From assembly GCA_030636545.1 (NCBI GenBank), contig DAOVWR010000002.1, positions 1 through 34,196 of the forward strand: DNA of 34,196 nt, written 5' to 3'. Shown one piece after another: positions 23,246 through 32,444 of the stretch; position 1 is the first letter of the stretch, and each line of letters starts with the position of its first letter. The translations under genes were made by a program, and so were the position numbers. The notes under the pieces are model-generated. The model was not told the DNA's origin, made no database searches, and saw only the letters and a list, made by a program, of their open reading frames with translations. Source of the stretch: Mycoplasmatota bacterium. Its GTDB lineage: Bacteria > Bacillota_I > Bacilli_A > Izemoplasmatales > Izemoplasmataceae.

Positions 23246-24676
23246 ATGAGATCATTTAATCAAACGAAAATTATTTGTACAATCGGACCTGTAAGTAATG
23301 ACATTAACGTAATGAGGGGCTTAATCATTGCTGGAATGGACGTTATGAGAATGAATTTTTCTCATGAAAATCAAGAAAAGCATCTTGAAAGATTAGTTAA
23401 AATGCGTACTTTAAATGAAGAATTAGGAACTCATGTTGCTGGATTACTAGATACCAAAGGTCCAGAAATAAGAACTAACTCATTTAAGGATGGAAAAGTT
23501 ACAATTATTAAAGGAACAGAAGTTACTGTTCATATGGAAGAAATTATTGGAGACGCAAATAAATTTAGTATTAGTTATCCATATTTATACCAAGATATGG
23601 AAGTAAATGAGAAAATCTTAATTGATGACGGATACCTTAGTTTAACGGTTAAGAAGATAGACAAGAAGAAAAAAGTAATGATTACTACAGCTGATAATAC
23701 ACACACAATTAAGAATAGAAGAGGGATTAACGTTCCAGGTGTAAAACTCCAATTAGATTTTATTTCTGATAAAGATAAAAGTGATATTATTTGGGGATGT
23801 AAAAATGATGTTGATTTTATCGCAGCTTCATTTGTTAGAAGAGCAAGTGATGTTTTAGAAATCAGAAAGATATTAAAAGAAAATAATAATGAAGGAATTC
23901 AAATTATTTCTAAGATAGAAAATAAAGAAGGTGTTGATAATATTGATTCTATCATTGATGTATCAGATGGAATTATGATTGCACGTGGTGATTTAGGTGT
24001 TGAAATCCCTGCTGAAGACGTACCTGTTGTTCAAAAATATATTATCGAAAGATGCCATAACAAAGGAAAAACAAGTGTTACAGCAACACAGATGCTTGAA
24101 TCTATGATTACTCATCCTCGTCCGACACGTGCCGAAGTAAGTGATGTTGCAAATGCAATTTATGATGGAACGGATGCAATTATGCTTAGTGGTGAAAGTG
24201 CTATCGGTCTTTATCCGAAGGAATCAGTAGAAGTAATGGGTAGTATCGCAACGAAAATTGAATCATTAGTTGATCGAATAGTATTAATTAAAAGAGCTAG
24301 TAAAGAGGAAAACGAAGAATTTATTGAAACTTCAATAGCTTTAAGTGTTGCTCATACAGCTGTTCAAAGCGAAGTAGAATTAATTGTAGCTCCAACAACT
24401 AGTGGAAATACAGCTCGCTTAATCTCTAAATATAGACCAAATGCAAAAATTGTTGCTTTAACTCCAACTGCTAAGATTGCTAGAAGCTTAGCACTTCATA
24501 GTGGTGTCGAGGCAAGAGTATTTGATTTAGGTACAAAAATGGAAGTATTAATAGATAAATCTATTCAATTAGCGAAAGATGAGTATGATTGTGGTCCTGG
24601 ATGTAGAATAATTCTTACTGGAGGATTCCCAATTGGATCACCAACTAACTTCTTTAGAATAGAAGATATAAAATAG
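23246..24676 (+). CDS. pyk: Pyruvate kinase
   Basis: Glycolytic enzyme of 476 residues, making pyruvate and ATP from phosphoenolpyruvate and ADP. Marks are TKIICTIGPVS at the start, MDVMRMNFSHE, LLDTKGPEIRT, IISKIENKEGV with the catalytic lysine, GIMIARGDLGVEIP and TSVTATQMLESMITHPRPTRAEVSDVANAIYDG, the standard signature. It ends with GGFPIGSPTNFFRIEDI, so there is no extra C-terminal PEP-utilising domain, unlike the Bacillus enzyme. An in-frame ATG at 23210 exists, but AGGAGTG (23233-23239) selects the ATG at 23246. It stands alone between its own promoter and terminator. Confidence 0.97.
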   Translation: MRSFNQTKIICTIGPVSNDINVMRGLIIAGMDVMRMNFSHENQEKHLERLVKMRTLNEELGTHVAGLLDTKGPEIRTNSFKDGKVTIIKGTEVTVHMEEIIGDANKFSISYPYLYQDMEVNEKILIDDGYLSLTVKKIDKKKKVMITTADNTHTIKNRRGINVPGVKLQLDFISDKDKSDIIWGCKNDVDFIAASFVRRASDVLEIRKILKENNNEGIQIISKIENKEGVDNIDSIIDVSDGIMIARGDLGVEIPAEDVPVVQKYIIERCHNKGKTSVTATQMLESMITHPRPTRAEVSDVANAIYDGTDAIMLSGESAIGLYPKESVEVMGSIATKIESLVDRIVLIKRASKEENEEFIETSIALSVAHTAVQSEVELIVAPTTSGNTARLISKYRPNAKIVALTPTAKIARSLALHSGVEARVFDLGTKMEVLIDKSIQLAKDEYDCGPGCRIILTGGFPIGSPTNFFRIEDIK

Positions 24677-24699
24677 CCTTAACTATGTTAAGGTTTTTT
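24677..24699 (+). terminator. Terminator of pyruvate kinase
   Basis: Stem CCTTAAC (24677-24683) with GTTAAGG (24687-24693), 3-base loop, then a T-run, directly after the stop. Confidence 0.8.
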
Positions 24700-24736
24700 A
24701 TTTACAAATTTATTTTAACAAATTTCATAAAAATCC

Positions 24737-24792
24737 TTTACATACTATATATTGTATGCTACTATACATTATATACTACTATACATTGTAAA
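24737..24792 (+). promoter_or_regulatory. padR promoter with three tandem 17-bp repeats
   Basis: Three direct repeats of exactly 17 bases start at 24742, 24759 and 24776; copies 2 and 3 share CTACTATACATT, and copy 1 differs from it at two of the 12 positions. The promoter TTTACA (24737-24742), 17 bases, TACTAT (24760-24765) lies within them. Copy 1 with the base before it has CATAC/GTATG symmetry, as PadR operators do. It is likely the autoregulatory operator. Confidence 0.6.
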
Positions 24793-24802
24793 GGAGGAAA
24801 TT

Positions 24803-25123
24803 ATGGGTGCACAACTAAAAAAAGGTGTCTTAGATCTTGTTGTACTAAGTAAATTAAGCGAAAAAGATACTTACGGATATGATATATATCAAGACATAAA
24901 CAAAAATATGGGTATCAGTGAAAGTACAATATACCCAATATTGAGGAAATTCACAAAGGATGGACTCTGTGAGACGTATTTACGAGAGTCTTCTTACGGT
25001 CCACCAAGGAAATACTTTAAAATTTCTCGTAAAGGTATGAATAGGTTAGAGGATCTAACGACAGATTGGCGTAGATTCGAAAAAGTTGTAAATATATTAA
25101 TTAGAGGTGATAAATATGAATAA
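24803..25123 (+). CDS. PadR family transcriptional regulator
   Basis: Winged-helix repressor of 106 residues, the size of the short PadR-s2 group. MGAQLKKGVLDLVVLSKLSEKDTYG is the typical N-terminus, with YGYDIYQDINK; then ISESTIYPILRKFTKDGLC is the recognition helix region, and GPPRKYFKISRKGMNRL is the wing. The last helix (about 80-104) serves for dimer formation. An in-frame ATG 51 bases upstream is in the operator region, whereas a perfect AAAGGAGG box precedes the start used. Its stop overlaps the ribosome binding region and start of the next gene. PadR genes linked to DUF1700-type membrane proteins are a common Firmicutes arrangement, often responding to envelope-active compounds. The ligand is unknown. 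Confidence 0.92.
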   Translation: MGAQLKKGVLDLVVLSKLSEKDTYGYDIYQDINKNMGISESTIYPILRKFTKDGLCETYLRESSYGPPRKYFKISRKGMNRLEDLTTDWRRFEKVVNILIRGDKYE

Positions 25124-26621
25124 ACTAGATTTTTTAAGAAGATTAGACAGAGAGTTAGGAATGTTAGATAAGGAAGAAAAGAAAGAGATTCTTGCTTTCT
25201 ATGAAGAAAGATTTTACTCAGGAACAATTTATGAAAACAAAACTGAGGAAGAAGTTATTTCAGAGCTTGAAAGCCCTGAAGTAATCGCAAGAAACGTACT
25301 AGAAGAGTATGGAGTTAGCCCAAAATACGTAAAAACAAAAGAAGAAAGATACAGTGGAATAGACTCAAGCCAATTAATTATTATGATATTGTTTGATGTA
25401 TTCATCGTTTCTTGGTTAATACCATCATTATATTCAATAGTCGTAGGTATTTTCTCAGCATTATTATCATACGTTAGTGTGATTGGATTAATGGTTGGTG
25501 CTCGCACTATTGCTGATGAATTCCTATTCGCATTTTCAACAGGAGCATATATCCTACTATTTATCTTTGGATTATTAGTTCTTGAAGTATCAATTTATGT
25601 AACTAAGAAGATATTTATTTATCACTTAAATGTATTAAAAATCAACAATAGAGAAAAAATGGTTAAAAAGCTACATAAATTCAGTGTTGAAGGTTGGTTC
25701 AAAAGACATAAAAGAGCTTACAATATTAAAAATTTATTGTTTGTAGGTGCAATTGTTGTTATGGCTTATAGCGGATATCATTTATTTGTTAAGGAGAATA
25801 GACTAATTAACGAATTTGCGCCAGAACCATTAACTACTGAAACATATACCGAAGATTTAACTTTAGATATTGCAGCTCTTGAATCATGGGATATTACTAC
25901 AGATCTTGAAACATTAAACGTAAAAATAGTTCCTACATTAGGAACAGATGTAACTATTACTCACACGTATAGTGAATTTAATGATTTCGAGTTGGATATT
26001 GATACAACCAATAATACAATTACTGTCATCAATGATTATCCAAATACAATAAGATGGGGAAGTATTACAGACCTATTTACATTATTTGGTGAAGAAGAAA
26101 TATTGATTATCGAAGTACCAGTAGATTTAATTCTCGGAGATTTTGATATAACTACTATTAATGGAACTGTAACCTTGATGGATATTGAAGTTAAACAATT
26201 AGATATTAATACATCAAACGGTAGAATTGTTTTAGATGATATTGTAGTTGGAGCAGATGTGACTTTATATACATCAAATGGAGAAATCAATATTCAAGAT
26301 GTTGTAGGACAATATGAGTTAAAGGCTACATCATCAAATGGTAAAATCTATATTAGGAATGTTGAGTTCTCAGCATACTACTTGGAAACATCAAATGGAG
26401 CTATTAACTTAGCTAATCTAAATGTAGACAATCAAGATGGTGTTATATTAATCGCAGATACATCAAACGGACATATCATATTAGAAGATGTTTATGTACT
26501 AGATGTAACTCTTAATACATCAAACGGAGATATCGAATATTACAATGACGATAAATCATTTGTTGTTGATAACTTAGATACGGATACAAGTAATGGTAAT
26601 ATCTCAACAGATTTAGATTAA
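25116..26621 (+). CDS. Membrane protein with DUF1700-like N-terminus and DUF4097-like beta-repeat domain
   Basis: Protein of 501 residues. Residues 1-70 (MNKLDFLRRLDRELGMLDKEEKKEILAFYEERF) match the DUF1700 cytoplasmic head. Helices follow at about 85-130, 140-170 and 210-225. The outer part (about 240-501) is made of short strands with the repeated turn TSNG: seven copies, in TSNGRIVLDDI, TSNGEINIQDV, SSNGKIYIRNV, TSNGAINLANL, TSNGHIILEDV, TSNGDIEYY and TSNGNIS, spaced about 20 residues apart, as in DUF4097/LiaG-type right-handed beta repeats. A GTG at 25107 is in frame, but it is part of the GAGGTG box, so the ATG at 25116 is the start; it overlaps the end of padR. It is probably an envelope-stress sensor or effector controlled by PadR. 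No enzyme motif is visible. Confidence 0.85.
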   Translation: MNKLDFLRRLDRELGMLDKEEKKEILAFYEERFYSGTIYENKTEEEVISELESPEVIARNVLEEYGVSPKYVKTKEERYSGIDSSQLIIMILFDVFIVSWLIPSLYSIVVGIFSALLSYVSVIGLMVGARTIADEFLFAFSTGAYILLFIFGLLVLEVSIYVTKKIFIYHLNVLKINNREKMVKKLHKFSVEGWFKRHKRAYNIKNLLFVGAIVVMAYSGYHLFVKENRLINEFAPEPLTTETYTEDLTLDIAALESWDITTDLETLNVKIVPTLGTDVTITHTYSEFNDFELDIDTTNNTITVINDYPNTIRWGSITDLFTLFGEEEILIIEVPVDLILGDFDITTINGTVTLMDIEVKQLDINTSNGRIVLDDIVVGADVTLYTSNGEINIQDVVGQYELKATSSNGKIYIRNVEFSAYYLETSNGAINLANLNVDNQDGVILIADTSNGHIILEDVYVLDVTLNTSNGDIEYYNDDKSFVVDNLDTDTSNGNISTDLD

Positions 26622-26636
26622 ATTACTTGAAATAAA

Positions 26637-26670
26637 AAAAGAAGACATCAGTTAATTGATGTCTTCTTTT
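26637..26670. terminator. Bidirectional terminator between the DUF1700 and radical SAM genes
   Basis: Perfect 14-bp stem (26637-26650 with 26657-26670), loop GTTAAT, A- and T-runs. The radical SAM stop codon lies in the loop. Confidence 0.88.
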
Positions 26671-28280
26671 ATTTCGTATACATGACCTTTAAAATCCTTG
26701 TATAGTACAATATAGTATTCATTCTTTAATTTAGTTACTACTGAATGTTTATATAATGAATTTAGACTAATATTATTATCTTTCGCTATTTTACCTAGAA
26801 TAACTCGCTTTTCTTGTTTAGATATCTCTTCAATCCAAAAGATTTTCGGCTTTATTTTAGAACGGTTAAGATAGTCTTTCTTTAAATTGAAGATAATTGA
26901 TTCATCATTAATAAATTTAAATATTCGACTATACACATCTTCAATTTGATAACCCTTAAATGAGAAGTTATTGGTTAAATAAAACTCACCAATATCTTTA
27001 AAGAAGCTATAAGGATTATTAGTATTTAAAATGTAGTTATGTAAATTACTACCAAAATATTCTTTGTTGTGATAAATATCTAGCATGTGCTCTACAAGAT
27101 GAATTTCTAAAACATCTTTATCTGAAAGCGAATCATTTGATAATATCTCATAAGGAGCTTCTTTATTATAGATATAGTTGTATAATTTGGCTTCTCTTCT
27201 AATCTTGGTACCCTTTAACATCTTAAGAAATCCCAGTTGTAATTCTTTGGCACCTAAATTATAAACATCATTAAACGTCTTCATAAATGAAGATAAGTCT
27301 TCTTTTGGAAGTCCGGCAATTAAATCTAGATGAAGATCAATAATATTTTTGTCTTGAATTAGTAAGATATTTTCAAATAATCTATCTGTATTTTGATAGC
27401 GATCTACTAATAAATTGGTATCTTTATTGGTTGATTGAATACCTATTTCAAATCTAAAAAGCCCAGTAGGTGCATTTTCATTAAGATATTTAATAATTCC
27501 GATATCTAATACATCACCAGTTATCTCAAACTGAAAAACAGTTTTATGATTATTGTTTTTTATTATAAAATCAAACAATTCTAAAGTCTTTTTATTAGCG
27601 TTAAACGTTCTGTCTAAAAATTTAATAGTTTTACTTCCATGGCTCATAAGGTAAGTTATTACTTCTTTTACTTTATCCATATCGAAAAATCTTACTTTCT
27701 TTTCTAAAGAAGATAAACAATAACTACATTTATAGGGACAACCCCTACTTGTTTCAATATATGATATTTTATTAGGAATATGAGGAATATCAAATTCAAA
27801 GAAATATGGTGATTTTAATTTATTTAAATCACTGATTTCTAGTAAAGCTGTATGAGTAATCTTATTATCTTTTAAATAGATTAAATTCGAGATGGAACGA
27901 TAATCTTTATTTTCATCAAGTGCGTGTAATAGCTCATTAAACACTATCTCTCCCTCACCTTTAATAATAAAGTCTACAGGGTAATCATTTAAAAAATTGC
28001 TAGATTCATATGTTACTTCTGGTCCCCCAATTATAATGACTGAATCCTTAAGAACTAACTGGTCTAGTATTTTCTTAAATATACCTATATTCCAAATATA
28101 AATACTAAAACCTACTACATCGGGATTATATTGTGATATATCAGCAATGATTTTAGTAATATCATCTTTGATTGTATATTCAAAGATATCAACATCAAAA
28201 TCACTATTTGCTTTTAACAAGCGAACAGCGTTATTAGTATGAATATATTTTGCGTTAATACTTACTAATAAAGTTTTCAT
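26652..28280 (-). CDS. B12-binding domain radical SAM protein (DUF4080-type)
   Basis: Protein of 542 residues. The N-terminal 125 residues form a cobalamin-binding Rossmann domain (MKTLLVSINAKYIHTNNAV, then PDVVGFSIYIWNI and IIIGGPEVT, and FIIKGEGE). The radical SAM core starts at about 172 with SYIETSRGCPYKCSYC; C181, C185 and C188 hold the [4Fe-4S] cluster. FEIGIQSTN and LHLDLIAGLPKED are the usual later strands. The C-terminal 180 residues match what is called DUF4080. The family is related to B12-dependent methyltransferases and MiaB/BchE-like enzymes; its substrate is not known. A GGTGAT box precedes the ATG. It is a single-gene unit, divergent from uvrB over 90 bases. Confidence 0.88.
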   Translation of the reverse strand: MKTLLVSINAKYIHTNNAVRLLKANSDFDVDIFEYTIKDDITKIIADISQYNPDVVGFSIYIWNIGIFKKILDQLVLKDSVIIIGGPEVTYESSNFLNDYPVDFIIKGEGEIVFNELLHALDENKDYRSISNLIYLKDNKITHTALLEISDLNKLKSPYFFEFDIPHIPNKISYIETSRGCPYKCSYCLSSLEKKVRFFDMDKVKEVITYLMSHGSKTIKFLDRTFNANKKTLELFDFIIKNNNHKTVFQFEITGDVLDIGIIKYLNENAPTGLFRFEIGIQSTNKDTNLLVDRYQNTDRLFENILLIQDKNIIDLHLDLIAGLPKEDLSSFMKTFNDVYNLGAKELQLGFLKMLKGTKIRREAKLYNYIYNKEAPYEILSNDSLSDKDVLEIHLVEHMLDIYHNKEYFGSNLHNYILNTNNPYSFFKDIGEFYLTNNFSFKGYQIEDVYSRIFKFINDESIIFNLKKDYLNRSKIKPKIFWIEEISKQEKRVILGKIAKDNNISLNSLYKHSVVTKLKNEYYIVLYKDFKGHVYEIKEDIN

Positions 28281-28314
28281 ATAATCACCATATATATCTT
28301 ATCATAATAATGAA

Positions 28315-28343
28315 TTAAATTATATGATGTGTTAGAATATAAT
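28315..28343 (+). promoter_or_regulatory. Promoter of uvrB
   Basis: TTAAAT (28315-28320), 17-base spacer and a perfect TATAAT (28338-28343), 27 bases before the TTG start. The -35 is weak. Confidence 0.4.
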
Positions 28344-28370
28344 AGATGACAATTAAGAGGTGGTGATTTT

Positions 28371-30332
28371 TTGGATAAATTCGATTTAGTCTCTAACTAC
28401 TTACCAATGGGAGACCAAATAAAAGCAATTGATTATATAGTTGATAACATAAATAAAGGTGTTAAAGAACAAGTTTTACTTGGGGCAACAGGAACAGGTA
28501 AAACATTCACAATTAGTAATGTTATTAATAAAATCAATAAACCAACCTTAGTGTTAGCCCATAATAAAACATTAGCCGGGCAACTATATAGTGAACTAAA
28601 ACAGTATTTCCCAAACAACAGGGTGGAATACTTTATTTCGTATTATGATTACTACCAGCCAGAAGCTTATGTGCCATCACGCGATTTATTTATTGAAAAG
28701 GATGCACAAACAAATGCTGAAATAGATGAGATGAGACATAGTGCAACAATGTCTTTACTAGACCGTAAAGATGTAATTGTTGTAGCTAGTGTATCCTGTA
28801 TTTATGGAATTGGAGATCCTGAAGACTATAAAAACTCGATGTTAGTTTTAAGAGTAGGTGAAGAGTTTGGGAGAAACAAATTATTAATTAAATTAGTAGA
28901 TATGTTGTTTACTAGAAATGATATTGATTTTAATAGAGGAACATTTAGAGTTAAAGGTGATGTAATCGAAATATTACCTACTTATTCAAAAGTAATAGGG
29001 ATAAGAATAGAACTATTTGATGATGAAATAGAAAGAATAAGAAAGTTCGATATCGTTACAGGCGAAGTATTAGAAGAATACTCGGTAATATCAATCTACC
29101 CAGCAACTCAATTCGTAACTAATAAAGATAAAATTGAAGAAGGAATTAAAAGAATTGAAGCAGAACTTGAAGAAAGAATTAAGTACTATAACGACAATAA
29201 TCAAATACTGGAAGCTCAAAGAATAAAACAAAGAACAAGATATGATCTGGAATTACTTAAAGAAGTTGGGTCTTGTAGTGGAGTTGAAAACTACAGTAGA
29301 CACTTATCTTTAAGAGAAGAAGGGGAAACACCTTCTACTCTAATGGATTTTTTTGGTGATGATTATTTACTTGTAGTAGATGAATCACATGTTACATTAC
29401 CACAAGTAAGAGGAATGTATAACGGTGATAGAGCCCGTAAAACAACATTAGTAGAATATGCCTTCAGATTACCAAGCGCTTTAGATAACCGGCCATTAAA
29501 CTATCAAGAATTTAATGAGAAAATTAATCAGGTTGTCTATTTAAGTGCAACACCAGGAGACTATGAATTAGAAAATACTCCTTATGTTGTTGAACAAATT
29601 ATCAGACCAACAGGATTACTAGATCCGTTAATTGAAGTAAGACCTAAAAAAGGACAAATAGATGATATTGTCGCAGAGATTTTAAAAAGAGTAGAAAATA
29701 ATCAAAGAACGCTTATTACTACTCTGACAATTAAAATGAGTGAAGATTTAACAACATACTTAAAAGAAATAGGTATTAAAGTAACTTACTTACATTCAGA
29801 AATTAAAACATTAGAAAGAATTGAAATAATTAGAGAATTAAGACTAGGAACATATGATGTTTTAGTCGGAATAAATCTACTTAGAGAAGGATTAGATATT
29901 CCTGAAGTTAGTTTAATTTGTATGTTAGATGCTGATAAACCAGGATTCCTAAGAAGTTCAAGAAGCTTAGTTCAAACAATTGGTAGAGCAGCGAGAAATG
30001 TTGATGGGTTAGTAATCATGTATGGTGACAAAAAAACTGATGCGATGGATTACGCTATTAGGGAAACAGACAGAAGAAGAGAAATTCAAAGAGAATATAA
30101 TAAAACTAACAACATCATACCTCAAACGATAATTAAAGGAATTAGAGACTCTATTTCTGTTAAACTTGAGGTGGATGAAGAAAGTAAAAAATTAAATGAA
30201 ATGACTAAAATAGAAAAAGAAAAGGTATTAAAAAATCTAAATAAGGAAATGAGATCAGCTGCTGGAAAACTAGATTTTGAAAGAGCTGCTGAATTAAGAG
30301 ACATTATTATTGAGATTAAAGGATCTCTATAA
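28371..30332 (+). CDS. uvrB: Excinuclease ABC subunit B
   Basis: Damage-recognition helicase-like subunit of nucleotide excision repair, 653 residues, the usual length. The Walker A motif is GATGTGKT (38-45). YFISYYDYYQPEAYVP is the beta-hairpin that inserts between DNA strands; DESHVTLPQVRGMYNGDRARKTTLV, LSATPGDYE and VQTIGRAARN are helicase motifs; the last 35 residues, ending AGKLDFERAAELRDIIIEI, are the UVR motif that binds UvrC. The start is a TTG, with GAGGTGGTGAT just before it. uvrA, which often follows uvrB, is not here; the next gene is a lipoprotein 19 bases later. Nothing suggests damage to the gene. Confidence 0.97.
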   Translation: MDKFDLVSNYLPMGDQIKAIDYIVDNINKGVKEQVLLGATGTGKTFTISNVINKINKPTLVLAHNKTLAGQLYSELKQYFPNNRVEYFISYYDYYQPEAYVPSRDLFIEKDAQTNAEIDEMRHSATMSLLDRKDVIVVASVSCIYGIGDPEDYKNSMLVLRVGEEFGRNKLLIKLVDMLFTRNDIDFNRGTFRVKGDVIEILPTYSKVIGIRIELFDDEIERIRKFDIVTGEVLEEYSVISIYPATQFVTNKDKIEEGIKRIEAELEERIKYYNDNNQILEAQRIKQRTRYDLELLKEVGSCSGVENYSRHLSLREEGETPSTLMDFFGDDYLLVVDESHVTLPQVRGMYNGDRARKTTLVEYAFRLPSALDNRPLNYQEFNEKINQVVYLSATPGDYELENTPYVVEQIIRPTGLLDPLIEVRPKKGQIDDIVAEILKRVENNQRTLITTLTIKMSEDLTTYLKEIGIKVTYLHSEIKTLERIEIIRELRLGTYDVLVGINLLREGLDIPEVSLICMLDADKPGFLRSSRSLVQTIGRAARNVDGLVIMYGDKKTDAMDYAIRETDRRREIQREYNKTNNIIPQTIIKGIRDSISVKLEVDEESKKLNEMTKIEKEKVLKNLNKEMRSAAGKLDFERAAELRDIIIEIKGSL

Positions 30333-30351
30333 AAGAAAAGGGAGATTAACT

Positions 30352-30744
30352 ATGCGAAGACTATTATTACTTATTCTAATGGCATTATCACTTACATTGT
30401 TAACTGGCTGTTTTGATGGAATATATATTGAAGAAGGTGAAATATCAGTTGTCTTTGAAAATGCTCATTACGATGGAACAAGTTTCTATGTTGATGTATT
30501 TATAACTAATGGACTAGAGACAGATGAGTTTGTAGGATATATGGAGTTTGATATTTATTCTGAAGATGAAGAGTTGTATATTGCAGGAGCCGGATTTGAT
30601 ATTGATGAGACAATTCCAGCAAACGGATATTTAGAAGTAGAAATTGAGTTTGGAAGTGAATTTGTATTTGCCTCAGAAAGCACGTTCAATAGTGGCGGAT
30701 ATGATTTAGATTTTGTAGTATTATATTTTTGGTTCGAAGATTAA
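30352..30744 (+). CDS. Small putative lipoprotein
   Basis: Protein of 130 residues with a lipoprotein signal peptide: MRRLLLLILMALSLTLLTGC, lipobox LTGC with C20 as the lipid-bearing residue. The mature part is very acidic (many D and E) and beta-rich; SFYVDVFITNGLETDEFVGYMEFDI followed by a glycine-rich F-D strand recalls small Ig-like or SLAP-like surface domains, but I do not recognise the family with confidence. An in-frame start further up overlaps uvrB; the AGGGAGATT box 9 bases before this ATG, together with the signal peptide, fixes the start. It is 19 bases after uvrB and ends in a shared terminator, so it may be co-transcribed with a repair gene without any functional link. Confidence 0.8.
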   Translation: MRRLLLLILMALSLTLLTGCFDGIYIEEGEISVVFENAHYDGTSFYVDVFITNGLETDEFVGYMEFDIYSEDEELYIAGAGFDIDETIPANGYLEVEIEFGSEFVFASESTFNSGGYDLDFVVLYFWFED

Positions 30745-30775
30745 AAAAATAGACGGAAAATTTCCGTCTATTTTT
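30745..30775. terminator. Bidirectional terminator between the lipoprotein and ABC operon
   Basis: Stem AAAAATAGACGG with CCGTCTATTTTT (30745-30756 with 30764-30775), extended by GAAA/TTTC. It serves both convergent units and includes the last codons of the minus-strand small protein. Confidence 0.88.
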
Positions 30776-30974
30776 CTACTAATGTAACAATGAGAATTCC
30801 TCCACCTAAAACGAGGATTGTCCACACTATAAAGAAGATGTCGAAGCCTTTTTTACCCATCATTTTTATCATAGTTTTCACTTTGATATTGTTATAAAGG
30901 AATGGGGGCTTCAAAAGAAGCATAAGAACATAAAGAATTCCAACGATGATTAGTACTATTCCAAAAGTGTACAT
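30768..30974 (-). CDS. Small two-helix membrane protein of unknown function
   Basis: Protein of 68 residues with two membrane helices: about 3-22 (FGIVLIIVGILYVLMLLL) and about 46-65 (FFIVWTILVLGGGILIVTL). Between them is a basic loop (NNIKVKTMIKMMGKKGFD). A GGAGG box precedes the ATG. It is the fifth and last gene of the TetR-ABC operon, 9 bases after the second permease, so it may be an accessory part of the transporter. I do not recognise the family. Its stop lies in the terminator stem. Confidence 0.7.
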   Translation of the reverse strand: MYTFGIVLIIVGILYVLMLLLKPPFLYNNIKVKTMIKMMGKKGFDIFFIVWTILVLGGGILIVTLVEK

Positions 30975-30983
30975 AATAACCTC

Positions 30984-31706
30984 CTATATATTTGATTTTT
31001 TAACGTATAGTTTCATTAGTAAATATAGTAATCCCATGTTGTAAATTACTCCAGCAATGAAATAAACTACGAATGTAAAATTATAATCAAGTCCTGGTAC
31101 TAGTTCCATTTCAATCATTCTAGCAGACCAAAAACCTGGGGCTATTGCTAGAAATACCTCTTGCCATTCTATTACAAAGAAGGCAACTACAGGTAAAATA
31201 AGAATCATTCCCGATAACTTCATTATTACAAACCCTTCAACCTTATTAGTAGCAAATGAATTTACAACAAGTGCTACACCTGGGGCTTGTAGTGATGCAA
31301 CTAGTGTTATTAAGATTATTTCCCATAATGCTGCATCTGGGAAAAAGTTAGTTGCTATAATTAAAATTATTGTTGCAAAAACTCCGAATACAAAACTAAT
31401 TGCTAATTTTATTATTACATAATATTTAACAGATATTGGTGTTATTTTTAAAGATAAAAGAACTTTATCATCTTTATCATCTAGTAATGTAAACCCCATT
31501 AATGCTCCGAAAACATAAGCTGTCATAAGAATCAAGAACATAGCAATTATTTCCGGAACCAAACTGGTTGGAGCCGATCTTTTGTCAATATATGGGACAA
31601 GTAAATATCCTACAAATCCTAAGATGATTGGATAAATAGCGAAAAATAAATACATTTTATCTCTAACCATATTTTTTAATTCTGCGATCAATACAGTTTT
31701 AATCAT
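30984..31706 (-). CDS. ABC-2 type transporter permease (second permease)
   Basis: Membrane protein of 240 residues with six helices. The N-terminal block MIKTVLIAELKNMVRDKMYLFF is the cytoplasmic coupling segment usual for ABC-2 permeases, and FTLLDDKDDKVLLSLKITPISVKYYVIIKL resembles the E/D-x-G-T-L-x-x-L-x-x-x-P-V/I block before the next helix in this family. Its ribosome binding site, GGGGTG, lies in the last codons of the first permease, 3 bases upstream, so the two are coupled. The pair should form the membrane channel as a heterodimer. Fluoroquinolone-exporter-like permeases show this layout, but the substrate is not known. Confidence 0.85.
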   Translation of the reverse strand: MIKTVLIAELKNMVRDKMYLFFAIYPIILGFVGYLLVPYIDKRSAPTSLVPEIIAMFLILMTAYVFGALMGFTLLDDKDDKVLLSLKITPISVKYYVIIKLAISFVFGVFATIILIIATNFFPDAALWEIILITLVASLQAPGVALVVNSFATNKVEGFVIMKLSGMILILPVVAFFVIEWQEVFLAIAPGFWSARMIEMELVPGLDYNFTFVVYFIAGVIYNMGLLYLLMKLYVKKSNI

Positions 31707-31709
31707 TTT

Positions 31710-32444
31710 TTACACCCCACTATTTTTAATGGCATAATCTTGAAATCTTGGTAATGCATAAAACTTGTATAAAGCTAAACTTCCAAATAATAAATAACCT
31801 AAACTTAAATAATATTTATATGTGAATACATATCCAGTAAATCCGGCACTTATCACTTCTTTGGCTGCTTGAATAGGATTAATTAATAGAACAACTTCCC
31901 AAACTTCTCCTTCAATAATGTTAAGCATTAATAGAATTAATGGTGTCATCATTGTTAATGAAAATACCATTACAGTCATTAATACACCAGTAAAGTCCTT
32001 TGAGAAATAAGCCATTACGATTCCTAGCAAAGTGTGTGAAGCAGTGGCTATGATAATTCCTATTATAATAAATAAGTACTCTACTTGAACATCTTTGATA
32101 ATTACAAATACAGCGATTAGTAATGCTGAGGCTCCCATATTATGTAATGTGTTAGCAAGCAATTTAGATAATAGTAATTCTGCATTAGATACTGGTGTTA
32201 CTAACATTGTTGATATTGTAGCTTCACTTTTCTCAAAATACATAACAGATCCAACATACATTAGTGACATCATCGTAGCATCAAGTAAGATTACTAAAGG
32301 TAATAATGTTCCTAATATCTCAGCATTTACAAAGAAAAGCATTACTCCCCACAGAAAAGCTACTAAAATACTAATGAAAGTCATATTATATTTATTTAAT
32401 CTTTGTAATTCACCTTTTACAAGTATCCAAAGTCTACTCTTCAT
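31710..32444 (-). CDS. ABC-2 type transporter permease (first permease)
   Basis: Membrane protein of 244 residues with about six helices. MKSRLWILVKGELQRLNKYNMTFISILV is the cytosolic start, and YFEKSEATISTMLVTPVSNAELLLSKLL is the ABC-2 family segment that packs against the ATPase (E-x-T-x-x-x-L-x-T-P-V). FINPIQ-type residues appear as LLINPIQAAKEVI. The ATG lies inside the end of the ATPase gene (11-base overlap), so translation is coupled. With the next gene it makes the two membrane subunits of an exporter. Substrate unknown; the role is inferred from the operon. Confidence 0.87.
   Translation of the reverse strand: MKSRLWILVKGELQRLNKYNMTFISILVAFLWGVMLFFVNAEILGTLLPLVILLDATMMSLMYVGSVMYFEKSEATISTMLVTPVSNAELLLSKLLANTLHNMGASALLIAVFVIIKDVQVEYLFIIIGIIIATASHTLLGIVMAYFSKDFTGVLMTVMVFSLTMMTPLILLMLNIIEGEVWEVVLLINPIQAAKEVISAGFTGYVFTYKYYLSLGYLLFGSLALYKFYALPRFQDYAIKNSGV

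Noticed and set aside
26190..26621. DNA repeat or CRISPR-like array with ACATCAAA-type units
   Set aside because: The regular TCAAAYGG words encode the TSNG turns of the beta-repeat protein, have no constant spacers and lie within one intact gene.
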